Shown here in pieces: positions 1-5,381 of a stretch of 7,433 nucleotides of DNA. Position 1 is the stretch's first letter. Each line of letters starts with the position of its first letter. The translations under genes were made by a program, and so were the position numbers. The stretch is from positions 1 through 7,433 of the forward strand of contig JANYFH010000419.1 of the NCBI GenBank assembly GCA_025362705.1, read 5' to 3'. Below the pieces are notes generated by a model. That model made no database searches and had not been told where the DNA came from. It saw only the letters and a program-made list of their open reading frames with translations. This stretch comes from Betaproteobacteria bacterium (GTDB lineage Bacteria > Pseudomonadota > Gammaproteobacteria > Burkholderiales > Usitatibacteraceae).

Positions 1-1
1 A

Positions 2-493
2 GCGACGATCGTATTCGCAGACCTGTCGGGCTACACGGCTCTGACCGAACGCAACGAACGCGAAGCGCTGATTATGGCTGCCATCTTCCATCGCGATGCG
101 AACACTGCGGCTGAAGCGTTTCGCGGGCGTTTGATCAAAACGATTGGGGACGCCGTACTGCTGCGCTTCGCCAACGCCGACGATGCCTTGGCGGCAATGC
201 GCCGACTGATTGCGGACTACACCTCGCACGCGACTCCTCTTGTGAGCACCTTGTTGCCGGTACATGCGGGCATTCATCACGGCGAAGTCGTGGGGAGTTC
301 AAATGGCGATGTATATGGTGCCACCGTGAATCTTGCCTCGCGCATCCTGGATGCTGCCGGTCCGAACGAAGTCGTTGCCAGTCAAGTCGCTGTGTCGAAT
401 ATGTCGTCATCTGTCCGTACCGAATCCATTGGTAGTCGCACATTCAAGAATGTCGAGAATCCGGTTACGTGTTTTCGATTGTTAGCATTGTAA
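2..493 (+). CDS. Class III adenylate/guanylate cyclase catalytic domain, 5'-truncated
   Basis: The reading frame is open from the left edge, so the true start lies outside; 163 residues are visible, ending at TAA 491-493. The visible part is a class III nucleotide cyclase domain, which makes cAMP (or cGMP) from ATP (GTP). Motifs in order: FADLSGYTALTE with the first metal-binding Asp at bases 20-22; KTIGDAVL with the purine-contacting Lys at 137-139 and the second metal Asp at 149-151; DVYGATVNLASRI with the second purine-specifying Asp at 308-310, the transition-state Asn at 329-331 and Arg at 341-343. The Lys plus Asp pair is the combination known for ATP-specific enzymes, so adenylate cyclase is the better call. 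The protein ends about 50 residues after this motif, so no domain follows the cyclase domain. What lies N-terminal cannot be seen. It has the same orientation as kdp but is separated from it by 228 bases containing a separate promoter, so it is probably not part of the operon. Confidence 0.9.
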   Translation, partial: ATIVFADLSGYTALTERNEREALIMAAIFHRDANTAAEAFRGRLIKTIGDAVLLRFANADDALAAMRRLIADYTSHATPLVSTLLPVHAGIHHGEVVGSSNGDVYGATVNLASRILDAAGPNEVVASQVAVSNMSSSVRTESIGSRTFKNVENPVTCFRLLAL

Positions 494-626
494 GGTGTCG
501 AAGTAAAGTCTAGGATCGGCGAGCTTCAAAGGCTGAAAATGCTTGAAAAGCCGCACCAGCGCTTGAGTTTTTGAGACGCTTTGTAACCCGGTTGTAGCCA
601 CTTGCGCCTCAACAAAGCTGCATTTC

Positions 627-643
627 TTTACGCCTTCTTTACA
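627..643 (+). promoter_or_regulatory. KdpE response-regulator binding site (direct repeat)
   Basis: Two hexamers, TTTACG (627-632) and TTTACA (638-643), lie in direct repeat 11 bases apart, one helical turn, as expected for an OmpR/PhoB-family dimer. The full site TTTACGCCTTCTTTACA is followed by a C-rich run. From memory, the E. coli KdpE site is TTTATACTTTTTTTACA, also followed by CCCC, so repeat length, spacing, right half-site and C-rich flank agree. It lies 78 bases upstream of the first operon ORF, as expected for K+-limitation control by KdpD/KdpE. Confidence 0.82.
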
Positions 644-653
644 CCCCCACCCC

Positions 654-659
654 TAAAAT
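654..659 (+). promoter_or_regulatory. Candidate -10 element of the kdp promoter
   Basis: TAAAAT matches the sigma-70 -10 consensus at five of six positions and begins 10 bases after the KdpE direct repeat. No good -35 hexamer sits 16-18 bases upstream of it; that space is taken by the KdpE box. This fits an activator-dependent promoter. An overlapping alternative is TATAGA at 659-664. Predicted transcription start would be near 666-671, giving a leader of about 50 bases. Confidence 0.45.
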
Positions 660-712
660 ATAGATCCCCTCAACGCGTCCCTGCGTAACCTTCCCGGACG
701 ATTTACTGGTTC

Positions 713-716
713 GGAG
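713..716 (+). promoter_or_regulatory. Ribosome binding site of the small ORF ahead of kdpF
   Basis: GGAG lies 5 bases upstream of the ATG at 722. It is the first good Shine-Dalgarno after the promoter and is the main reason to think the 30-codon ORF is translated. Confidence 0.6.
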
Positions 717-721
717 TGGTT

Positions 722-814
722 ATGGATTTCATCTACGTGGGTTTGATTCTCGTGCTGTGCGCAGTGAGTTTGTTGATGCTCGCTGGTTGTGCGCGCCTGA
801 AAGAAAAGAAATGA
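722..814 (+). CDS. Small single-helix membrane peptide upstream of kdpF, function unknown
   Basis: A 30-residue ORF with its own Shine-Dalgarno (GGAG, 713-716). Its TGA stop (812-814) overlaps the kdpF start as ATGA (811-814). Residues 3-22 are almost wholly hydrophobic, and the tail is basic (ARLKEKK at 24-30). By the positive-inside rule this gives one membrane helix with the C-terminus in the cytoplasm, the same topology proposed for KdpF. It is not KdpF itself, which follows and has the usual C-terminal signature. Its position as first gene of the operon suggests an accessory peptide of the Kdp complex or a leader ORF that couples translation into kdpF. I recall short hydrophobic ORFs ahead of kdpF in other bacteria, but I cannot name a family. 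The LAGC at residues 20-23 resembles a lipobox but is probably not used (see rejected items). Confidence 0.68.
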   Translation: MDFIYVGLILVLCAVSLLMLAGCARLKEKK

Positions 815-903
815 ACGGGATTCTTGTCGCCGGCGCCGTCGTTGCGGTCGGACTGCTGATCTATCTGCTCATCGCGCTGTTTAATCCGGAGGACTTCTCA
901 TGA
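811..903 (+). CDS. kdpF: K+-transporting ATPase subunit KdpF
   Basis: A 30-residue inner-membrane peptide, close to the 29 residues of the E. coli protein. It has one hydrophobic helix at residues 4-24 and the C-terminal signature ALFNPEDF (residues 22-29), which fits the Y-x-L-x-x-A-L-x-x-P-E-x-F pattern of KdpF. KdpF stabilises the KdpFABC complex by packing against KdpA in the membrane. The start ATG at 811 overlaps the upstream small ORF's stop, and the TGA at 901-903 overlaps the kdpA start, both as ATGA. No strong Shine-Dalgarno precedes it, only an A/G-rich stretch, so it probably depends on coupling to the ORF before it. Identity rests on signature plus position, since the peptide is too short for much else. 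Confidence 0.93.
   Translation: MNGILVAGAVVAVGLLIYLLIALFNPEDFS
888..893 (+). promoter_or_regulatory. Strong ribosome binding site of kdpA
   Basis: GGAGGA lies inside the end of kdpF, 6 bases before ATG 900 and 9 bases before ATG 903. It is the strongest Shine-Dalgarno in the window. It suits either of the two adjacent Met codons and so does not decide between them. Confidence 0.7.
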
Positions 904-2690
904 TGCCGCTGGAATATTGGCTGTTGCTGATTGCGTTTATCGGCATCGTCCTTACGCTGGCAAAACCGGTGGGCCTCTACTTGGCCGGATTGATGGATGG
1001 CTCCGCGCGGGTCGTCAAGGCGGGACAAACATTTGAGAACCGTACGCTAGGCTTGATTGGTGCAAACCCTGAAGCTGAAATGGGCTGGAAGGATTACGCG
1101 CTCGCTGTGTTGCTGTTCAGTGTCGCCGGTGTGATCCTGACTTACGCGATTCAACGCCTGCAACTTTGGCTGCCGCTGAATCCGCAGGCGATGGCAAACG
1201 TTTCCGCTGATTCCGCATTCAATACCGCAGTGAGTTTCATCACCAACACCAACTGGCAAGGCTATGCCGGCGAATCGACCATGAGCTACTTCACCCAGAT
1301 GGCGGCGCTGACGGTGCACAACTTCGCATCGGCGGCGACCGGGATAGCGGTGGCGTTCGCCTTGATTCGCGGGTTCGCGCGACACTCGATTTCGACCATC
1401 GGTAATTTCTGGACCGATCTCTATCGCATCACACTGTATCTGCTGTTGCCAGTCTCCTTCGTGTTCGCGCTTGTGCTGGTGAGCCAGGGCGTGATCCAGA
1501 ATTTCTCGGCGTATCCCGATGCGCAGACGCTGGAAGTAAATAAATACGATGCACCAAAAAATAGCCCCGATGGCCAACCGCTAAAGGACGACAAAGGCAA
1601 CGCCGTCACCGAACCGGCTGAAGCAAAAACGCAGGTAATCGCGATGGGCCCAGTGGCGTCGCAAGAGGCAATCAAGATGCTCGGTACCAACGGCGGTGGA
1701 TTCTTCAATGCCAACTCCGCGCATCCGTACGAGAACCCGATGCCGTTCACCAATTTCCTGCAGATGCTGTCGATCTTCCTGATTCCAGCGGGGCTTTGCT
1801 ATGCCTTTGGTCGCGCGGTTGGCGATGCACGTCAGGGCTGGGCCATTCTCGGTGCGATGACGGCGATCTTCGTCGTGTTTGCGGTGGTCGCGATGTCGGC
1901 TGAGCAGACAGCGAGCCCGCTGATTGCCAAGCTTGGCAGTGATGTATCAATGGGCAACATGGAAGGCAAGGAGATGCGCTTTGGCGTTGCCGCTTCCGCG
2001 CTATTCGCCACCATCACGACGGCGGCGTCCTGCGGTGCAGTGAATGCCATGCACGATTCCTTCACACCTATCGGTGGCTTTGTGCCGATTCTGCTGATGC
2101 AACTTGGTGAAGTGGTGTTCGGCGGCGTGGGCTCCGGGCTCTATGGCATGTTGGTGTTTGCGGTCATGGCGGTGTTTCTGGCGGGGCTGATGATCGGCCG
2201 CACGCCGGAGTATCTGGGCAAAAAAATCGAGAGCTTTGAAATCAAGATGGTATCGGTCGCAATATTGGTGACGCCATTGCTGGTACTTGCGGGCACTGCC
2301 ATCTCGGTCTTGGTCACTGACGGCAAGGCCGGCATTCTCAATCCAGGTATGCATGGCTTCTCCGAAATTCTCTATGCGTTCTCATCGGCTGCCAACAACA
2401 ATGGCAGCGCCTTTGCCGGCATCTCAGCGAATACGCCTTACTACAACATCGCTCTTGCCATTGCCATGTGGTTTGGTCGATTCGCCATCATCGTTCCGGT
2501 GTTGGCGCTGGCGGGTTCGCTGGCAGCCAAGAAGCGCATCCCGGTTTCTGGCGGAACCATGCCCACCCACGGACCGTTGTTCATCGTGCTGCTGATCGGC
2601 ACCGTCCTGCTGATCGGTGCGCTGACATATATTCCGGCACTGGCGCTGGGGCCAATTGTCGAGCACCTGGTGATGCTTGCGGTGAAATAA
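900..2690 (+). CDS. kdpA: K+-transporting ATPase subunit KdpA (potassium-selective channel-like subunit)
   Basis: KdpA binds and translocates K+ in the inner membrane as part of KdpFABC. It belongs to the superfamily of K+ transporters with four pore-loop repeats, and all four filter regions are intact: TNTNWQGYAGES (115-126, Q120 matching E. coli Q116), GTNGGGFFNAN (262-272, G266 matching G232), CGAVNAMHDS (378-387, G379 matching G345) and NNNGSAFAG (499-507, G502 matching G468). Hydrophobic segments run through the whole protein, consistent with the known ten helices. It is 596 residues against 557 in E. coli. Most of the difference is a hydrophilic insertion at about 212-245, between filters 1 and 2, predicted periplasmic. 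The start ATG 900 overlaps the kdpF stop; ATG 903 is an equally possible start. The Lys-rich end of the gene lies 9 bases before kdpB. Confidence 0.98.
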   Translation: MMPLEYWLLLIAFIGIVLTLAKPVGLYLAGLMDGSARVVKAGQTFENRTLGLIGANPEAEMGWKDYALAVLLFSVAGVILTYAIQRLQLWLPLNPQAMANVSADSAFNTAVSFITNTNWQGYAGESTMSYFTQMAALTVHNFASAATGIAVAFALIRGFARHSISTIGNFWTDLYRITLYLLLPVSFVFALVLVSQGVIQNFSAYPDAQTLEVNKYDAPKNSPDGQPLKDDKGNAVTEPAEAKTQVIAMGPVASQEAIKMLGTNGGGFFNANSAHPYENPMPFTNFLQMLSIFLIPAGLCYAFGRAVGDARQGWAILGAMTAIFVVFAVVAMSAEQTASPLIAKLGSDVSMGNMEGKEMRFGVAASALFATITTAASCGAVNAMHDSFTPIGGFVPILLMQLGEVVFGGVGSGLYGMLVFAVMAVFLAGLMIGRTPEYLGKKIESFEIKMVSVAILVTPLLVLAGTAISVLVTDGKAGILNPGMHGFSEILYAFSSAANNNGSAFAGISANTPYYNIALAIAMWFGRFAIIVPVLALAGSLAAKKRIPVSGGTMPTHGPLFIVLLIGTVLLIGALTYIPALALGPIVEHLVMLAVK

Positions 2691-2699
2691 GGCTCAACT

Positions 2700-4766
2700 A
2701 TGAAAACGAAAACTCTCTCCCTGATGGATTCGGCACTTCTCAAACCAGCAATTGCAGATGCCTTCCGCAAGCTGTCGCCAATGACGCAGATGAAAAACCC
2801 GGTGATGTTCGTGGTTTACGTCGGCAGCATTTTTACCACCGCGCTGTGGGTGCATGCATTGACTGGCGCGGGCGAAGCCTCGGCCGGATTTATCCTCGCG
2901 ATCTCGCTTTGGCTGTGGTTCACTGTGCTGTTTGCCAATTTTGCTGAAGCGCTTGCAGAAGGACGCAGCAATGCGCAGGCGGCCTCATTGCGCGGATTGC
3001 GCAAAACGGTGTGGGCTAAAAAAATGACGCAGCCCATCTTCGGCACCGAGATCTACACTGTTCCTTCGGTCGAACTGAAGAAAGGCAATATCGTCCTCGT
3101 GCAGGCGGGCGATGTGGTCCCGGCAGATGGCGTCGTTTTGCAGGGCGCGGCATCGGTGGATGAGAGCGCCATCACTGGCGAATCGGCCCCGGTCATTCGC
3201 GAATCGGGTGGAGATTTTTCCAGCGTAACCGGCGGTACGCGTGTCCTGTCGGATTGGCTGATTGTGGAAGTCGCGGTCAATCCCGGTGAAACATTTCTCG
3301 ACCGCATGATTGCGATGGTGGAAGGTGCCAGGCGCGGCAAGACGCCAAACGAGATCGCGCTGACGATACTGCTGGTGGCGCTGACCATCGTGTTTCTGCT
3401 TGCGACGGTGACGCTGCTGCCGTTTTCGCTATTCGCTGTGGAAGCAGCAAAGGCGGGCAGCGCTGTCACTGTCACCGTGTTGATCGCATTGCTGGTATGC
3501 CTCATTCCAACTACTATCGGTGGATTGCTGTCTGCCATCGGTGTGGCCGGCATGAGCCGCATGATGCAGGCCAATGTGATCGCAACATCCGGCCGCGCGG
3601 TAGAGGCAGCCGGTGATGTAGACGTGTTGTTGCTCGACAAGACTGGCACCATCACCTTTGGCAATCGTCAGGCTTCGGCCTTCTTTGCCGCACCCGGGGT
3701 GAGCGAGCAAGTGCTGGCCGAGGCGGCCTATCTTGCATCGCTTGCCGACGAAACACCGGAAGGAAAAAGCATCGTCGCACTGGCGCAGCAAAAACACAAA
3801 CTCACGAACGCCAATGGTGCCGAGCAAAACGCACTCTTCGTTCCTTTTACTGCGCAGACGCGAATGAGTGGCGTAGATGTCGGCACCAAGATCATTCGCA
3901 AAGGCGCGGCAGACTCAATCCGGCTGCATGTCGAGCACGCGGAAATGCATTTCCCGGATGAAGTTTCACGCAAGGTCGATGATGTGGCGCGTCGTGGCTC
4001 CACACCGCTGGTCGTCGCCGAAAACGGTCGCGTGCTTGGCGCGATCGAACTCAAGGACATCGTCAAGCCCGGCATTCGCGAGCGCTTCGCGGAATTGCGC
4101 CGCATGGGTATCAAGACAGTGATGATTACCGGTGACAACAAATTGACCGCCGCAGCAATTGCAGCTGAAGCTGGTGTGGACGATTTCCTCGCCGAAGCCA
4201 CACCGGAAATGAAGCTAGCGCTGATCCGTCAGTACCAGGCCGAAGGACGGCTGGTGGCCATGACCGGCGACGGAACCAACGACGCGCCAGCACTCGCACA
4301 GGCCGACGTGGCCGTCGCGATGAACAGTGGCACACAGGCCGCGAAAGAAGCCGGAAACATGGTCGATCTCGATTCCAATCCGACCAAGCTGATCGAAGTG
4401 GTGGAGACCGGCAAGCAGATGCTGATGACGCGCGGCGCGCTCACCACGTTTTCAATCGCCAATGATGTCGCGAAATACTTCGCCATCATTCCCGCTGCGT
4501 TCGCTGCCACCTATCCGCAATTGGCCGCGCTCAATGTGATGGGTTTGGCCACACCCAATTCGGCGATTCTCTCAGCCGTGATTTTCAACGCGCTCATCAT
4601 TATCGCGCTGATTCCGTTGGCGCTTAAGGGTGTGAAGTATCGGGCGATGGGTGCGGCGATGTTGTTGCGGCGCAATTTGCTGGTGTATGGACTGGGCGGG
4701 ATCGTGGTGCCGTTTATCGGTATCAAAGTGATTGACCTGATGCTGGTTGTGGCTGGGTGGTCTTAG
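2700..4766 (+). CDS. kdpB: K+-transporting P-type ATPase catalytic subunit KdpB
   Basis: KdpB is the ATP-hydrolysing subunit (EC 7.2.2.6). It is 688 residues against 682 in E. coli and has every P-type ATPase hallmark. These are the actuator-domain TGES (159-162); CLIPTTIGG in helix M4 (P270); the phosphorylated Asp in DKTGT (D313); the nucleotide-binding FTAQTRMSG (F383 stacks on adenine) and KGA (K401); the P-domain TGDN (477-480); and TGDGTNDAP (522-530). The helix M5 pair D589 and K592, in NDVAK, matches the E. coli D583/K586 that couple ATP hydrolysis to ion movement. The six extra residues lie between TGES and DKTGT, around the loop before M4. S162 of TGES is present, the serine whose phosphorylation shuts down the E. 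coli pump at high K+. The Shine-Dalgarno is only a weak AAGG overlapping the kdpA stop, suggesting coupled translation. Confidence 0.99.
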   Translation: MKTKTLSLMDSALLKPAIADAFRKLSPMTQMKNPVMFVVYVGSIFTTALWVHALTGAGEASAGFILAISLWLWFTVLFANFAEALAEGRSNAQAASLRGLRKTVWAKKMTQPIFGTEIYTVPSVELKKGNIVLVQAGDVVPADGVVLQGAASVDESAITGESAPVIRESGGDFSSVTGGTRVLSDWLIVEVAVNPGETFLDRMIAMVEGARRGKTPNEIALTILLVALTIVFLLATVTLLPFSLFAVEAAKAGSAVTVTVLIALLVCLIPTTIGGLLSAIGVAGMSRMMQANVIATSGRAVEAAGDVDVLLLDKTGTITFGNRQASAFFAAPGVSEQVLAEAAYLASLADETPEGKSIVALAQQKHKLTNANGAEQNALFVPFTAQTRMSGVDVGTKIIRKGAADSIRLHVEHAEMHFPDEVSRKVDDVARRGSTPLVVAENGRVLGAIELKDIVKPGIRERFAELRRMGIKTVMITGDNKLTAAAIAAEAGVDDFLAEATPEMKLALIRQYQAEGRLVAMTGDGTNDAPALAQADVAVAMNSGTQAAKEAGNMVDLDSNPTKLIEVVETGKQMLMTRGALTTFSIANDVAKYFAIIPAAFAATYPQLAALNVMGLATPNSAILSAVIFNALIIIALIPLALKGVKYRAMGAAMLLRRNLLVYGLGGIVVPFIGIKVIDLMLVVAGWS

Positions 4767-4778
4767 AAGTCGTATAAC

Positions 4779-4784
4779 AAAGGA
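4779..4784 (+). promoter_or_regulatory. Ribosome binding site that fixes the kdpC start
   Basis: AAAGGA lies 7 bases upstream of ATG 4792. An in-frame ATG at 4786 is only one base away from it, and another at 4747 overlaps the end of kdpB and gives a non-homologous N-terminus. ATG 4792 is therefore the best start. Confidence 0.72.
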
Positions 4785-4791
4785 AATGAAC

Positions 4792-5376
4792 ATGTTCAAA
4801 CAATTAAAACCCGCAATCCTTATGCTACTGCTGATGACAGTCGTCACCGGACTAATCTATCCATTCCTGACCACGGGCGTCGCGCAACTGGCGTTCCCGC
4901 GCGAAGCCAATGGCAGCTTGATCGAGCAGCAGGGCAAGATCGTCGGGTCATCTCTGATCGGCCAGCAATTTACCGAAACCAAATATTTCTGGGGCCGCCT
5001 CTCAGCTGCGGGAACCTATCCGTACAACGCGTCAGCTTCGGGCGGGTCGAATTTCGGGCCGCTGAATCCCGCGCTTGCAGATGCGTCGAAAGCACGCGTC
5101 GATGCGCTGGTCAAGGCGGATCAGGATGCCGGATTGAAGCGGGTAAAAGCCGTACCGATTGATCTCATCACCGCATCGGCCAGTGGCCTTGACCCCCACA
5201 TCAGCGTGGCGGCGGCAGAATACCAAATGCAGCGCGTGGCAAAAGTGCGCAGCCTGCCAGAGGCCAAAGTCCGCGAAATGATTGCAGCCAACACCGAAGG
5301 CAAGTGGCTGGGCGTTTTCGGGGACGCGCGCGTAAACGTGCTAAAACTGAACCTCTCCTTGGATGCCATGAAGTAA
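4792..5376 (+). CDS. kdpC: K+-transporting ATPase subunit KdpC
   Basis: KdpC is an essential accessory subunit of the Kdp pump, held by one N-terminal helix with its main domain in the periplasm against KdpA. From ATG 4792 it is 194 residues (190 in E. coli). The membrane helix is at about residues 8-30 after a basic N-terminus (FKQLKP). Family motifs follow: NGSLIEQQGKIVGSSLIGQ, YFWGRLSA, PYNASASGGSNFGPLNP, TASASGLDPHIS, and the C-terminal VNVLKLNLSLD. The start is set by the AAAGGA at 4779-4784 and by the family N-terminus; a longer in-frame form from 4747 would overlap kdpB and add unrelated residues. It lies 25 bases after kdpB and 5 bases before kdpD. The segment before VNVL reads GDAR here, where I recall a Pro-containing version in relatives; this is a small change in a surface region. 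Confidence 0.97.
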   Translation: MFKQLKPAILMLLLMTVVTGLIYPFLTTGVAQLAFPREANGSLIEQQGKIVGSSLIGQQFTETKYFWGRLSAAGTYPYNASASGGSNFGPLNPALADASKARVDALVKADQDAGLKRVKAVPIDLITASASGLDPHISVAAAEYQMQRVAKVRSLPEAKVREMIAANTEGKWLGVFGDARVNVLKLNLSLDAMK

Positions 5377-5381
5377 ATAAC

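Noticed and set aside
523..551. Imperfect inverted repeat (GCTTCAA with TTGAAAAGC) after the cyclase gene, a possible terminator.
   Set aside because: The stem is seven A/T-rich pairs with a two-base bulge and a 13-base loop, and no T-run follows. It does not meet the pattern of an intrinsic terminator.
558..580. AGCG...CGCT inverted repeat around a T-run and a repeated TTGAG.
   Set aside because: Only four solid pairs, the T-run is in the loop rather than after the stem, and no second copy is seen. It is more likely chance.
782..790. LAGC at residues 20-23 of the small ORF looks like a lipoprotein lipobox.
   Set aside because: The N-terminus (MDFIY) has no positive charge, while the C-terminus after the Cys is strongly basic, so the Cys should face the cytoplasm. 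Processing would leave only eight residues. A membrane peptide is the better reading.
2468..2947. A 159-codon + strand ORF across the kdpA-kdpB junction.
   Set aside because: It is an out-of-frame reading of two well-conserved genes, with composition typical of a shadow frame (Arg/His/Cys-rich) and no recognisable motif.
3053..3664. Long antisense ORF (203 codons) within kdpB.
   Set aside because: It lies fully opposite the conserved catalytic subunit. Codon bias in G+C-rich genes often opens such frames; its Ser/Thr/Ala-rich product has no recognisable domain.
4747..4791. Upstream in-frame extension of kdpC from ATG 4747.
   Set aside because: It overlaps the end of kdpB, has no suitable ribosome binding site, and adds residues unlike any KdpC N-terminus. 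ATG 4792 with AAAGGA is far better.
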